Shown here one piece after another: positions 25,770-34,875 of a stretch of DNA of 64,000 bases. Below the pieces are notes generated by a model. That model made no database searches. It saw only the letters and a list, made by a program, of their open reading frames with translations, and was not told the DNA's origin. Location of the stretch: assembly GCF_900188065.1 (NCBI RefSeq), contig NZ_FZNQ01000002.1, positions 286,606 to 350,605 of the forward strand, given 5' to 3'. Origin of the DNA: Halorubrum vacuolatum. GTDB taxonomy: Archaea > Halobacteriota > Halobacteria > Halobacteriales > Haloferacaceae. A program made the translations under genes and the position numbers. The stretch's first letter is position 1; every line of letters begins with the position of its first letter.

Positions 25770-27137
25770 GTGACGGGGCGATCGGATGGACGAGATGAGG
25801 GAAGTCTGTCACGGACTGAAGAGGCCGATCGCGGCGTCCTTCAGGCGATCCTCCACGATCCACGGCGACGACGGTGGGTCGCCTGGGGCGCGCTGGCGCT
25901 CGTCTTCCTCCTCGTGAACCTGCATCGGCTCTCGACGGGCGTGCTGTCCGAGGAGTTGACGGCGGGATTCGACCTGTCGGCGGCACAGCTCGGGACGGTT
26001 CATGCGGCGTTCTTCGTCGTCTACGCGGTCGTGCAGATCCCGACCGGCGTGCTCGTCGATCGGGTCGGCCCACGGTACGTCGGCACGGGCGGTGCGATCG
26101 TGCTCAGCATCGGTGCCGTTGGCTTTGCACTCGGTGACAGCTATGCGACCGCGCTTGCCTCCCGGGCGGTGATCGGGCTGGGAAGCGGCGTGATCTTCGT
26201 GTCGATCCTTCGGTTCTGTGCGAACTGGTATCGAACCGACGAGTTCGCGACGATGACCGGCATGACCGCCTCCATCGCGGGGCTCGGTGCGATATTCGCG
26301 ACGTTACCGCTGGCGGTCGCAGTCGATGCGGTCGGCTGGCGATCGTCGATAACCTTTCTGGCCTTCATCGGGCTCTGTTCGGGCGCCGCGGCGTACGGGC
26401 TCGTGCGGAATTCCCCCGCAAGCGCCGGGCTCAAGCCGATCGATAACGTCCCCGAACAGCCGTCGATAAGCCTCACGGAGACCGCGAGACACCTCCGCCG
26501 ACTGATCCGCGATCCGGCACAGTGGCTCCTCTCGGCCGTCTTTTTCGCCGTGAACGGCTCGTTCCTTACGTTGATCGGGCTCTGGGGGGTTCCCTACCTC
26601 GTCGTCGTCTACGACATGACCGTCCAGACCGCCTCGATGTTCACGCTGATCGGCGCCATCGGGACGCTCGTCGGCGGACCGGCGATCGGCTGGCTCTCGG
26701 ATCGATACGAGACGAGACACCTCCCGATCACGGCCGGGGTCGCGCTCTTCGCGCTCGCACACGCCACCGTCGCCGCGACGGGTCGTCCGCCCCTCACCGT
26801 CATCGTGGTCGTCTATCTGCTCTCCGGGTTCCTCGTCGGCGCCGGCGTGTTGACGCTCACCGTGGTGAAAGAGCGGTATCCGGCTGGGGCCAGCGGCGTG
26901 GTGACCGCGACGGTCAACGCAGCGGGATTCGTCGGTGCCGCCGTCCTCCCGTGGGCGATGGGGACCGCCCTCGACGCCTATCGAACCGGCGAGGTCGTCG
27001 GCGGGACCGTCGCATACACGGAGTTCGGCTACCGCGTCGCCTTCGGGATCACCGCCGCGGCGCTCACGATAGGGTTTCTCTGTTCGGTGGTCCTCTGGCG
27101 GACGGAGCGGCGTCGTGAGGGGAGCGAGCACGGATAG
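25770..27137 (+). CDS. MFS transporter
   Basis: This major facilitator carrier has ~455 residues and 12 hydrophobic segments. The loop signature GVLVDRVGPRYVGTGGA follows helix 2, and its counterpart PAIGWLSDRYETRHLP follows helix 8. Residues 1-35 are a hydrophilic cytoplasmic head. The frame is open from 25641, but that part is Arg/Pro-rich out-of-frame-like sequence; I chose the GTG at 25770, with AACCCTTAGG (25736-25745) about 25-34 bases upstream. A later ATG exists at 25790 in another frame only. Substrate unknown; the closest look is to the nitrate/phthalate-type anion carriers, with low certainty. Confidence 0.83.
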   Translation: MTGRSDGRDEGSLSRTEEADRGVLQAILHDPRRRRWVAWGALALVFLLVNLHRLSTGVLSEELTAGFDLSAAQLGTVHAAFFVVYAVVQIPTGVLVDRVGPRYVGTGGAIVLSIGAVGFALGDSYATALASRAVIGLGSGVIFVSILRFCANWYRTDEFATMTGMTASIAGLGAIFATLPLAVAVDAVGWRSSITFLAFIGLCSGAAAYGLVRNSPASAGLKPIDNVPEQPSISLTETARHLRRLIRDPAQWLLSAVFFAVNGSFLTLIGLWGVPYLVVVYDMTVQTASMFTLIGAIGTLVGGPAIGWLSDRYETRHLPITAGVALFALAHATVAATGRPPLTVIVVVYLLSGFLVGAGVLTLTVVKERYPAGASGVVTATVNAAGFVGAAVLPWAMGTALDAYRTGEVVGGTVAYTEFGYRVAFGITAAALTIGFLCSVVLWRTERRREGSEHG

Positions 27138-27181
27138 CCTACGCCACAGCGCCGAGGACCGATCCACCGGCGACGCCGTAC

Positions 27182-27191
27182 CCTTATAAGC
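27182..27191 (+). promoter_or_regulatory. TATA element of the HD hydrolase gene
   Basis: CCTTATAAGC is centred 28 bases upstream of the ATG at 27215, the spacing expected for a leaderless haloarchaeal transcript. It fixes the start of the HD-domain gene and separates it from the MFS gene that ends at 27137. Confidence 0.65.
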
Positions 27192-27214
27192 CGTGGCGGC
27201 CTGCTTCAACACCC

Positions 27215-28036
27215 ATGCGCAAGGCCGCCGACGACGTCCACGTCGAGCGACGTGAGTACGACCCCGATGCCGATCACTCGTTTCCCGATGAGCGCTTAAA
27301 TACGGTCCTCGAGCGGATCACCACGGATCCGGAGATCGAAACCTATCTCGAGGCCCAGAACGTGAACGCCGTCACCCGCAAGGGATACAACGATCACGGG
27401 ACGAAACACATCCGGATCGTCCGTGATCGCGCGCTGCGACTCTATGAGCTGTTAAAACGTGGCGGGGTGGAGTTCAACGGCGCGCTTCAGCAGGGGCTCG
27501 AGGAAGCCGATGAATCGGTCATCATCGCGCTCGCGGCGACGCTTCACGACGTCGGCCACGTCGTCCATCGGGACGATCACTCCTATTACTCCATCCCCAT
27601 CGCCGCCGACATCCTCGACCGGTTCCTCCCCGAGTTCTATGACGTCCCCGAGCAGGTGCGGGTGAAAGCCGAGGTGCTGCATGCCATCCTCTGTCACCAC
27701 ACCGAGGAGATCCCGCTGACACGGGAGGCCGGCGTCATCCGGATCGCGGACGGCCTCGATATGGAACGTGGGCGTTCGCGCGTGCCCTACGAGAAGGGCG
27801 GTCGTGGGATCAACACCATCTCCTCGCAGGCCATCGAAAGCGTGGCCCTCTGTGAGGGCGAGCGGGCCCCGGTGCTCGTCGAGATCCGGATGAACAACGC
27901 CGCGGGCGTCTATCAGGTCGACTCGCTGTTGAAAGCCAAAGTCGATCACTCGCTGCTCGAAGAGGAGGTACGGATCGTCGCCATCAACAGCAAGGAGAAC
28001 GGCGAGGATTCGCTCGTCGAGCGGATCGAACTCTGA
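27215..28036 (+). CDS. HD-domain metal-dependent phosphohydrolase
   Basis: The 273-residue product is an HD-superfamily protein. Metal-binding residues appear as DHGTKH (~57-62), LHDVGHVVHRDDHSYYS (HD pair ~110-111) and LCHHTEE, followed by IADGLDMERGRSR. Related haloarchaeal proteins are annotated only as metal-dependent phosphohydrolases; substrates may be nucleotides or cyclic nucleotides. No partner domain is fused. The last ~60 residues (VEIRMNNAAGVYQVDSLLK) form an extra alpha/beta segment. A clear TATA box precedes the ATG at the leaderless distance. Confidence 0.87.
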   Translation: MRKAADDVHVERREYDPDADHSFPDERLNTVLERITTDPEIETYLEAQNVNAVTRKGYNDHGTKHIRIVRDRALRLYELLKRGGVEFNGALQQGLEEADESVIIALAATLHDVGHVVHRDDHSYYSIPIAADILDRFLPEFYDVPEQVRVKAEVLHAILCHHTEEIPLTREAGVIRIADGLDMERGRSRVPYEKGGRGINTISSQAIESVALCEGERAPVLVEIRMNNAAGVYQVDSLLKAKVDHSLLEEEVRIVAINSKENGEDSLVERIEL

Positions 28037-28063
28037 AACGACGCTCCGCGCGCCGCACGGAGC

Positions 28064-28603
28064 CTATTCGACCGGCAGCTTCTCCTTTTTGAGCACCCGA
28101 ACGTCCTCGATCCGCGTCTCCGGATAGTTCCCGTCGGCGTCCTTCTCGGCCGCTTTGACCATGTCCCAGACGACGTTGAGACCGGTGGTGACGCCCTGAA
28201 GGGCCTCCATCTCACAGCCGGTTTTGCCGGTCGTCTCGACGCCGACAGTGAGCACGACCCGATCGGCGTCGACATCCAAGGCGACGTCGACGTTCGTTAC
28301 CGGGATCTGGTGACACATCGGGATCGTCTCCCAGGTGTGTTTGACCGCGTCGATGGCCCCGATCCGGGCCGTCGCCAACACGTCACCCTTCGCCACCTCG
28401 TTCGCGCGGATCGCCTCGATAGTCCCGGGCGTGAGCCGGATCGTCCCACGGGCGACCGCCCGGCGATTCGAGTCCGGTTTCGAGCCGATATCGACCATTC
28501 GGGCCGCGCCGTCGGCGTCGGTGTGTGTCAGATCCGTTCCGGTCGCGGCGACCGAGTCGGTGGCCTCGTCGGCAGTCGTTTCGGGGGATGATCCGTCACT
28601 CAT
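28064..28603 (-). CDS. moaC: Cyclic pyranopterin monophosphate synthase MoaC
   Basis: MoaC acts with MoaA in the first step of molybdenum cofactor synthesis. The 179-residue protein has an acidic Thr/Asp-rich N-terminal extension of ~35 residues, then the conserved core: MVDIGSKPDSNRRAVARG, KHTWETIPMCHQIPVTNVDV (substrate-binding His) and EMEALQGVTTGLNVVWDMVK. The C-terminus matches the family end. It overlaps nnr by 8 bases and should be co-transcribed downstream of it. No moaA is nearby. Confidence 0.95.
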   Translation of the reverse strand: MSDGSSPETTADEATDSVAATGTDLTHTDADGAARMVDIGSKPDSNRRAVARGTIRLTPGTIEAIRANEVAKGDVLATARIGAIDAVKHTWETIPMCHQIPVTNVDVALDVDADRVVLTVGVETTGKTGCEMEALQGVTTGLNVVWDMVKAAEKDADGNYPETRIEDVRVLKKEKLPVE

Positions 28604-30113
28604 GGATATACATCCCGTGTGGGATCAGATCGATTAAATCCGTCGCCACGAGCCCGTTGCCGTATTCTTCGGCGGCCGCGTCCCCGGCGCGTCCGGTGAC
28701 GTACGCGCCCACCGCCGCGGCCTCGAAGGGATCGAGTCTCGCCGCGAACGCGCCGACCGTCCCCGCCAACACGTCGCCGGTGCCGCCGACGGTCATCCCG
28801 GGGTTGCCCGTGCGGTTCAACCTGACGTCGTCGCCGTCGTGGGCGGCGATGACGTCGACGGCCCCCTTCACGAGCATCGTCGCCCCGACCTCGGCGGCGA
28901 ACGCGCCAACGAGGTCGACGCGTCGATCGGGATCCTCGTGGGTGCGGCCACCCATGCCGACCAGCTCGCCCTGATGCGGCGTACAGATGAGGTCGGCCGC
29001 CGTGTCGATCCCGGGAACAACGGCGAGGGCGTCGGCGTCGATCACCGCCCGTCCCGCATACCGAGCCAGGAACGCGCCGACGAACTCCCGTGTGCCCGCC
29101 GAATCCCCCATTCCCGGACCGAGCACGACGACGTCAACCTCGGCGGCACGCGCAAGAACCGTCTCCACGTGGCTATCCGCTATCGATTCGCCCGGAAGCG
29201 GATGCACGATCAGGTCCGCGGCGTATCCTTGGACCTCCCCAGCGATCGTCTCCGGGCAGGCCACCCGGGCGAGGTCGGCACCCGCACGGAGCGCCGCCCG
29301 CGCCGTCAGCGCCGGCGCGCCAGTGTACGGACCACCACCGACAACGAGGACGGTCCCGTTGTCCCCCTTATGTGAGGTCGGATCGCGGTCAAGCGATTCG
29401 AGGTCTCCGGGGCCGGTGAACCGTTCCGCCGCCTCGGGGATCCCGATATCCGCGACGGTCACCGGGGTATCGAGCGCGGCGAGTCCCGGCTTTTCGTCGT
29501 GGAACGTGACGATCCGGTCCGCCTCGACGACGATCGGCGAATCACACTCCGTGGAATCGTCCGCTGCCGTCGCCGGCGACGTCGTATCCGTCTCATCCTC
29601 CATCCCGGCCGGCTCGCCGGTGTCCGCGTCGACCCCGGAGGGGACGTCGACGGCGACCACGGTCGTTCCGCGCTCCCTCGCCTCGTTGATCGCCGACGCC
29701 GCCGTCCGTTCCGGCTCGCGAAGCGCGCCGGCGGCCCCGGTGCCGAGCATGGCGTCAACGATAACGTCCGGTTCGTCGATCGCGAACGATGTGGCGTCGG
29801 TGATCGCCGTAGTCGGGATCGCTGCGGCTCTTAGCGCGTTCCAGTTCTCGCGGGCGATCCCCGTCGCGATCGACTCCGGACGGCCGAGGAGGTGAACACG
29901 CACGTCGTACGCCGAGAGGAACCGCGCGGCCACGAAGCCGTCGCCGCCGTTGTTGCCCCGGCCACAGACGATTACGACGGACGCCCCCGGATCCGCAACC
30001 TCCCTGACGGCCCGTGCGACGGCGTTTCCCGACGATTCCATCAATTGTTTCTGTGGGACGCCGAGGGCAGCCGCGTTGGCATCCACTGCCGCCATCCGTG
30101 CGCTCGTGATCAT
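28596..30113 (-). CDS. nnr: Bifunctional NAD(P)H-hydrate epimerase/dehydratase
   Basis: Nnr repairs damaged NAD(P)H hydrates. The 505-residue fusion has an N-terminal NnrE epimerase (MITSARMAAVDANAAALGVP; VCGRGNNGGDGFVAARFL; VDAMLGTGAAG) and a C-terminal NnrD ADP-dependent dehydratase (HKGDNGTVLVVGGG; AALRAGADLARV; VLGPGMGDS; GNPGMTVGGTGDVLAGTVGA). A region around residues 160-200 is unusually acidic and variable (EPAGMEDETDTTSPATAAD), an insertion in the epimerase half. The order and lengths otherwise match the archaeal fusion. It leads the nnr-moaC operon. Confidence 0.95.
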   Translation of the reverse strand: MITSARMAAVDANAAALGVPQKQLMESSGNAVARAVREVADPGASVVIVCGRGNNGGDGFVAARFLSAYDVRVHLLGRPESIATGIARENWNALRAAAIPTTAITDATSFAIDEPDVIVDAMLGTGAAGALREPERTAASAINEARERGTTVVAVDVPSGVDADTGEPAGMEDETDTTSPATAADDSTECDSPIVVEADRIVTFHDEKPGLAALDTPVTVADIGIPEAAERFTGPGDLESLDRDPTSHKGDNGTVLVVGGGPYTGAPALTARAALRAGADLARVACPETIAGEVQGYAADLIVHPLPGESIADSHVETVLARAAEVDVVVLGPGMGDSAGTREFVGAFLARYAGRAVIDADALAVVPGIDTAADLICTPHQGELVGMGGRTHEDPDRRVDLVGAFAAEVGATMLVKGAVDVIAAHDGDDVRLNRTGNPGMTVGGTGDVLAGTVGAFAARLDPFEAAAVGAYVTGRAGDAAAEEYGNGLVATDLIDLIPHGMYIHE

Positions 30114-30183
30114 GGCGGGGCGTTCTCGTGGGGACGGATTAAGCGTGCGGGGATATCACCCTCGAAGGCGATGGGTGCGATGC

Positions 30184-30966
30184 CTACCCCCGAACTCGAT
30201 CGAGCAGCGCCGGCAACGCGTCGGTCACGTCCGCACGAATGTCGTAGGCCGCGGTATCGGCGTATCGCGTCCGTTCGAGGTTGATCACGGCGAGCGTTCC
30301 GTCGCCGATCCGGGTCGGAAGGGAGGCGGCAGGGTCGACCGTCAACGACGATCCGGCCGCGATGAAGACGTCGCTCTCGGCCGCCAGCCGTTTCGCCCGG
30401 CGGTGTGCCGCCGCCGGCAGCAACTCGCCGAACAGGACGACGTCCGGTTTGAACGGCCCGCCACATTCACAGGTGGGCGGAAGTTCCCCGCCGCGCGCCC
30501 GCCGACGGACCGGCGTCGCCGTACGGCTACGATCACACTCGACACAGACGACCCGTGCGTTGGTTCCATGGAGTTCGATCACGTCGGCCGTGTCCGCGGC
30601 ATGGTGCAGTCCATCGGTGTTCTGGGTGATCACCGCCTCGAGGAGTCCCAGGTCGACGAGTTCGGCTAAGGCCCGATGAGCCGCGTTCGGTTCGGCACCG
30701 CCCTGCGGCTCCATGTGGTCATACAGCGCGAGCCGGTCACGCCAGAACCCGGCGGGATCGCGCGCGAACCGGGACCGATGGAACGCCGACGGGTCGAAAA
30801 CGTCGCCCCAGATACCGTCCTCGCCGCGAAACGTGGGGATTCCTGAGGCCGCGGAGAGCCCGGCGCCGGTGAGTGCGACCGCGCTCCCCGCAGCCCGGAG
30901 ATCTTCGGCGAGCCGGTCCAGAAGTGTGTCCACGTCGCCGTCACGATCCGAGTCGACCACGTCCAT
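30184..30966 (-). CDS. cobB: NAD-dependent protein deacylase, sirtuin (Sir2) family
   Basis: The 260-residue sirtuin removes acyl groups from lysines using NAD. Motifs in order: GAGLSAASGIPTFRG (NAD binding), TQNTDGLHHAAD, ELHGTNARVVCVECD with the catalytic His and first zinc Cys pair, CECGGPFKPDVVLFGE with the second pair, and GSSLTVDPAASLP. The frame is open to 31062, but the ATG at 30966 (MDVVDSDRDGDVDTLL) precedes the fold properly. It may regulate enzymes such as acetyl-CoA synthetase or chromatin proteins. It is divergent from the metallo-beta-lactamase gene. Confidence 0.92.
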   Translation of the reverse strand: MDVVDSDRDGDVDTLLDRLAEDLRAAGSAVALTGAGLSAASGIPTFRGEDGIWGDVFDPSAFHRSRFARDPAGFWRDRLALYDHMEPQGGAEPNAAHRALAELVDLGLLEAVITQNTDGLHHAADTADVIELHGTNARVVCVECDRSRTATPVRRRARGGELPPTCECGGPFKPDVVLFGELLPAAAHRRAKRLAAESDVFIAAGSSLTVDPAASLPTRIGDGTLAVINLERTRYADTAAYDIRADVTDALPALLDRVRG

Positions 30967-31094
30967 ATTCGATATAGCGTTCTGAAGTGTATAAGTCCGC
31001 CTCCCGACAGGGTTCGTGATCGCCGCGGGTCCGATGGCGGTACGCTCGCGACGACTTCGCAACCGTTAGGGACGGGAGCGGAGAACGGTTATCC

Positions 31095-31925
31095 ATGAGT
31101 TCCGATTGGGACGACTGGCTCCCACGGGCGGTCGCGGCGGCCGAGCCCGACACCGTGGCATGCTGGTATCTCGGCTGTAACGGGTTCGCGATCAAGGGTG
31201 CTGAGGGGACCGTCCTCTGGATCGATCCATATGTCGGTCTCGGCGACCCGCCACGGACGGTCCGGATGATCCCCGTCCCCTTCGACCCGGAGGACGTCGA
31301 GCACGCCGACGCCGTGCTTGCGACACACGAGCACACCGATCACGTTCATGGGCCCTCCCAGGCGCCGATCCTCGAGAACACGGGCGCCGAGTTCATCGGA
31401 CCCGACGATACCATCGCGGTCGCACGAGAGGAGGAATCGTGGAGTGAGGACTACGACGTCGAGACAGAGCAATTCCTCGAGGTTGCCGAGGGTGACGAGG
31501 TGCGCGTCGGCGAGTTCACCGTACACGTCGTCGAGACGTACGATCCGGACTCGACACATCCCGTCGGCTACGTCATCGAACACGAATCGGGAACCCTCTT
31601 CCATGCCGGTGACAGCAAGCCCTCCCCGTCGTTTGAATCGCTCGGCGAGCGCTTCGATATCGACCTTGGCATCCTCGCGTTTGGCTCGATCGGCAACGTG
31701 GCTGATAAGGAAACGGGGGAGCCGGTACGAACGAAATGGTACAGCGACGAAAACGAGATAATCGAGGCCGCGAGCACGCTCGAACTCGATCGACTCGTCC
31801 CCACTCATTGGGACATGTGGAAGGGCCTAACGGCGGATCCAACCGTCCTGCACAAACATACTGCAAGCTTCGAGTATCCGTGCCACCTCGAGATCGTCGA
31901 GATCGGCGATCGGATCGACCTCTGA
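31095..31925 (+). CDS. Metallo-beta-lactamase-fold hydrolase (UlaG-like)
   Basis: The 276-residue protein has the metal-binding signature THEHTDHVHG (~75-84), GDSKPSP (Asp ligand) and a late PTHWDMWKG (His ligand), the pattern of L-ascorbate-6-phosphate lactonase-like hydrolases. The N-terminal YLGCNGFAIKGAEGTVLWID matches the usual first strands. It is probably a cytoplasmic lactonase, phosphodiesterase or similar; substrate unknown. Its stop codon sits in the first unit of a degenerate 25-bp tandem repeat. The gene downstream (acidic coiled-coil protein) has its own promoter. Confidence 0.87.
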   Translation: MSSDWDDWLPRAVAAAEPDTVACWYLGCNGFAIKGAEGTVLWIDPYVGLGDPPRTVRMIPVPFDPEDVEHADAVLATHEHTDHVHGPSQAPILENTGAEFIGPDDTIAVAREEESWSEDYDVETEQFLEVAEGDEVRVGEFTVHVVETYDPDSTHPVGYVIEHESGTLFHAGDSKPSPSFESLGERFDIDLGILAFGSIGNVADKETGEPVRTKWYSDENEIIEAASTLELDRLVPTHWDMWKGLTADPTVLHKHTASFEYPCHLEIVEIGDRIDL

Positions 31926-31980
31926 GTTCGGCACCCGGATCGACCGCTGAACGCGCCACCCGGATCGGCCATTGATCCCT
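31911..31980. repeat. 25-bp degenerate tandem repeat on the hydrolase stop codon
   Basis: Units at 31911-31935, 31936-31960 and a partial one from 31961-31980 share CGGATCG-CC-----TGA. In every unit a TGA stands at the same place, the first being the real stop of the upstream gene (31923-31925). The units have diverged at about a quarter of positions, so the array is older than the one after htrA. Confidence 0.8.
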
Positions 31981-32076
31981 AGGAGCACCGACCACGCCGC
32001 TCGGTGAACGCTCATCGGTGTCACCCGACGACGACGCCCGCTGAGACGGATATCACTCCTGAAAGCCGGCCCGTGG

Positions 32077-32085
32077 AATTTAAGC
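32077..32085 (+). promoter_or_regulatory. TATA-like element deciding the start of the acidic coiled-coil gene
   Basis: AATTTAAGC at 32077-32085 lies 24-32 bases before the ATG at 32109. It falls inside the longer frame that opens at 32004, which argues for the shorter product. Confidence 0.55.
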
Positions 32086-32108
32086 CCTTGGTTGCGAAGG
32101 ATGCGTTT

Positions 32109-33854
32109 ATGAGCGAACGGACGGCAGAGGCGGCCATCACCGTCGAGGAGGACGGGATCCGCGTCGATAAGTCCTTCACCGACGACGACTTCCCGGTACC
32201 GGCGATCCGATATGAACTCACCTCCAGCCGCGAGGAGGCAGCACGGGTCCGGATCGTCGATACGATCCCGGATTCGTTCCCGATGGACCGTGTCGGGTTT
32301 CATCCGGACTACGAGAGCAACAACTGGACCGCATACAAGGACCATCGCGTGGAGTTCGAGCGGGTCATGGAGCCCGACGAGTCCGTCGTGACGGTCTTCG
32401 GGATCCGATCCGACGATCCGGATCTTGACGGCTTCATGGCCACACCGATCATCGAGCATGTGCCTGCAGGTGAGGAGATCGAGGACGTCCTCGGCACCGC
32501 CGAGACCGACGCGGTTCGGGAGGTACTTTCCGGCGAGCGGGCGACCTTACCCGGAATGGAGGACCCCGTTGACGCGGCCGAGACCGACTCAGAGGCGGAC
32601 GTTGCAGGGACGGAGAGGGAAACGGAGTCGGGAACGGCGACGGCGCCGACCCCGCGTGCGACCGACCACGAAACGACAGCCGCCGTGACTCGCCGATCCG
32701 CCGATGAGGAACTGAAAGCGGATATCGCCGTCGACGCGGACACCCCCGATGCCGAGCCGGACGCCGTGGCCGAATCAGACACCGAGGTCGAATCGGACAC
32801 CGAGGTCGAATCGGACGAGGATGAATCCGTACGCGATGACCAGGATGGCGGAGCGGATCAGCAGGCCACCCCGGTCGCCGCGGAATCGGCGGAAGCCCCA
32901 TCCGACACCGGGGACGCTACTGATGAGACCGCGGTGCCGACCGGTACGGGGAGTGTCGCGGCAGCGTTGGCGGCGGAGATCAGAGACGGGCGCGTCGAGG
33001 ATGACGACCTCGCGGTGCTGCGATCCGAACTCGATCGCAAAGTTCCACGCAGCGTGGACGTGCGGATCGGGCGGCTCCAATCGAGCGTGGCCGACATCGA
33101 AGCGTACGCGGACGCGCTCGCGGAGTTCATCGATGACGAGGGAACCGCACGCGAGGTCCTCGAAGGGCTTACAACCCGGGTTGAGGAGGTCGAATCGGAA
33201 CTGTCCACCGTCTCCGAGCGGCTCGACACCGCGGAGACCGAACGGGAGGACGTTGCCTCCGATGTCGAGACGATGGCCGGCGCCGTTGACGACCTCGAGG
33301 ACAACGTCGACACGTTGACGACCGATGTCGGGGTGATCGAGGGCGATATGGGTTCATTGACGGATGACGTCGAGGGCACTCAAGAGGAACTCACACGGGT
33401 GACGGACCGGGTCACCGGGATCGAAGAGGACGTATCCGGGGTGGAAGACGACGTCGCTTCCGTCGAATCCGACGTCGAGGTGCTCGAAACGTCGCTCTCG
33501 GAGACAACGACGGGGCTCACTGAGGTGGAGACGGAGCTCGCGGAACTCGTCGAGACGGTCGATGACATCGATGACGATATCGAGACGCTGTATGAGGGCG
33601 TTGATGACGTGGATGCGGCGGTCTCCGGAGTCGAAGGGAGCATCGACGGGATGAAAGACCGCATGAATCGGTTCGACGAGGAGTTCAACGATGTCTGGGA
33701 CGACATGGCGGAGGTCGATACCAGGCTAACCGACGTGGAGGGCCGCCTCGGCGACGACGTCGCGGACGTGGAAGCCGAGATCGACGAAATACATGAGCAG
33801 CTCGAACGGCTCGAGGCGTTCAGGAAGCGCCTCAACGAGGCGTTCGGGCCCTGA
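32109..33854 (+). CDS. Acidic haloarchaeal protein with N-terminal beta domain and C-terminal coiled coil
   Basis: The 581-residue protein has three parts. Residues 1-~110 form a beta-rich domain (ITVEEDGIRVDKSFTDDDFP; RIVDTIPDSFPMDRVGFHPD) that I have seen only in haloarchaea. Residues ~130-290 are an acidic disordered linker with repeated SDTEVESDTEV. Residues ~320-575 are a continuous coiled coil of heptads such as VEEVESELSTVSERLDTAE, running to a short basic end. No membrane segment or signal is present. Function unknown; the layout suggests a structural or scaffolding protein. The start at 32109 is supported by a TATA-like element; an ATG-led longer form from 32004 is less likely. Confidence 0.75.
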   Translation: MSERTAEAAITVEEDGIRVDKSFTDDDFPVPAIRYELTSSREEAARVRIVDTIPDSFPMDRVGFHPDYESNNWTAYKDHRVEFERVMEPDESVVTVFGIRSDDPDLDGFMATPIIEHVPAGEEIEDVLGTAETDAVREVLSGERATLPGMEDPVDAAETDSEADVAGTERETESGTATAPTPRATDHETTAAVTRRSADEELKADIAVDADTPDAEPDAVAESDTEVESDTEVESDEDESVRDDQDGGADQQATPVAAESAEAPSDTGDATDETAVPTGTGSVAAALAAEIRDGRVEDDDLAVLRSELDRKVPRSVDVRIGRLQSSVADIEAYADALAEFIDDEGTAREVLEGLTTRVEEVESELSTVSERLDTAETEREDVASDVETMAGAVDDLEDNVDTLTTDVGVIEGDMGSLTDDVEGTQEELTRVTDRVTGIEEDVSGVEDDVASVESDVEVLETSLSETTTGLTEVETELAELVETVDDIDDDIETLYEGVDDVDAAVSGVEGSIDGMKDRMNRFDEEFNDVWDDMAEVDTRLTDVEGRLGDDVADVEAEIDEIHEQLERLEAFRKRLNEAFGP

Positions 33855-33922
33855 TCGACCCTCTCGCTGACGAATCACGCGAAAACGGAACCCGTTTTAC
33901 CCGTCGTATCCCACGCCAATCA

Positions 33923-34828
33923 ATGACCGATCCCGTCCCGATCGCCGTGCCGCGGAAGGGCCGTCCACTGGAAGCCGTTCTCGAACGTATCGCCGCGGCG
34001 GGCCAGCACGAGGCACTCGATCGGCTCGCGGATCGGGTGAGCAACACGCTTCGATACGAGAAGGCGATCACGAAGGGCCGGCTGGCGGGCGATTCGGGAC
34101 CATATCAGCGGCTCGCGGAGTACTCCGAGCCGGGGGAGCCGAACGAACCGGAGTTCACCTTGATGCGGGATGACCGGAAGGGGAAGCCGCGTCGGATCGT
34201 CTTCGACTCGGCGACGGTGGACCTCGGCGGCGTCAAGCTCAAGCTCGTCGGACGAGAGGAGCCGTTTCGAGCGCTCAGGACCCACGAATTCGCGCTCGGG
34301 TTCGACTCCGCCGATCTCGTGTTAGAGGAGGTCGTCGGCATCGAATCGACGGGGATCGACGACCTTGCGGCCGTCAACGACCGCATCGATCCGCTCGATA
34401 CCGACGTTCGAGTCGTGAGTGGGCTCGGGGACACCGTCTATCACACCCTGATGGCACGGCCAGAAGTACTTCCACCCGGTGCCGAACTCGACCGTGCGTT
34501 CGTCGCCGAGTACCGGGGTAAACTCTGCATCTCCCCACGATATGAACGGTTGGTCAACGCGATCCTCGGAACGGACGCCCTCGCCGGGATCGAGTTCGTC
34601 TACCCGAGCGGGGACGAACCTGAGGAGGCGGCCATCGCACGCGTGGACCTCGGGGTGTATCTCACCGTGACTGGATCTACCGCCCGTGAACACGGTCTGG
34701 TCGTCGGTGAGCATCTCTTTCCGAGCGAAACGGTTCTTATGAGTAACGTCGCGGAGGACACGCCAGCCGTCGAAACCGTCCGTGAGCTGCTCGTTTCGGA
34801 ACGACGGAACTCAAAGATCACGGTGTAG
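33923..34828 (+). CDS. HisG-like (ATP phosphoribosyltransferase-related) protein
   Basis: The 301-residue product opens with VPIAVPRKGRPLEAVLERI, which resembles the HisG start, and ends with VYLTVTGSTAREHGLVVGEH then LFPSETVLMSN, which resembles the HisG segment that binds PRPP. Its middle part (YHTLMARPEVL; FVAEYRGKLCISPRYERLVN) is also alike, but about 60 residues between the first strand and the middle are different. No his genes are adjacent. I infer a HisG-fold paralogue whose substrate may not be ATP/PRPP. It follows the coiled-coil gene by 68 bases, and a shared transcript is possible. Confidence 0.6.
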   Translation: MTDPVPIAVPRKGRPLEAVLERIAAAGQHEALDRLADRVSNTLRYEKAITKGRLAGDSGPYQRLAEYSEPGEPNEPEFTLMRDDRKGKPRRIVFDSATVDLGGVKLKLVGREEPFRALRTHEFALGFDSADLVLEEVVGIESTGIDDLAAVNDRIDPLDTDVRVVSGLGDTVYHTLMARPEVLPPGAELDRAFVAEYRGKLCISPRYERLVNAILGTDALAGIEFVYPSGDEPEEAAIARVDLGVYLTVTGSTAREHGLVVGEHLFPSETVLMSNVAEDTPAVETVRELLVSERRNSKITV

Positions 34829-34875
34829 ATCGAGCGGATCGAGCGGACGAAGGCACACGACCGGACGCGACCCGC

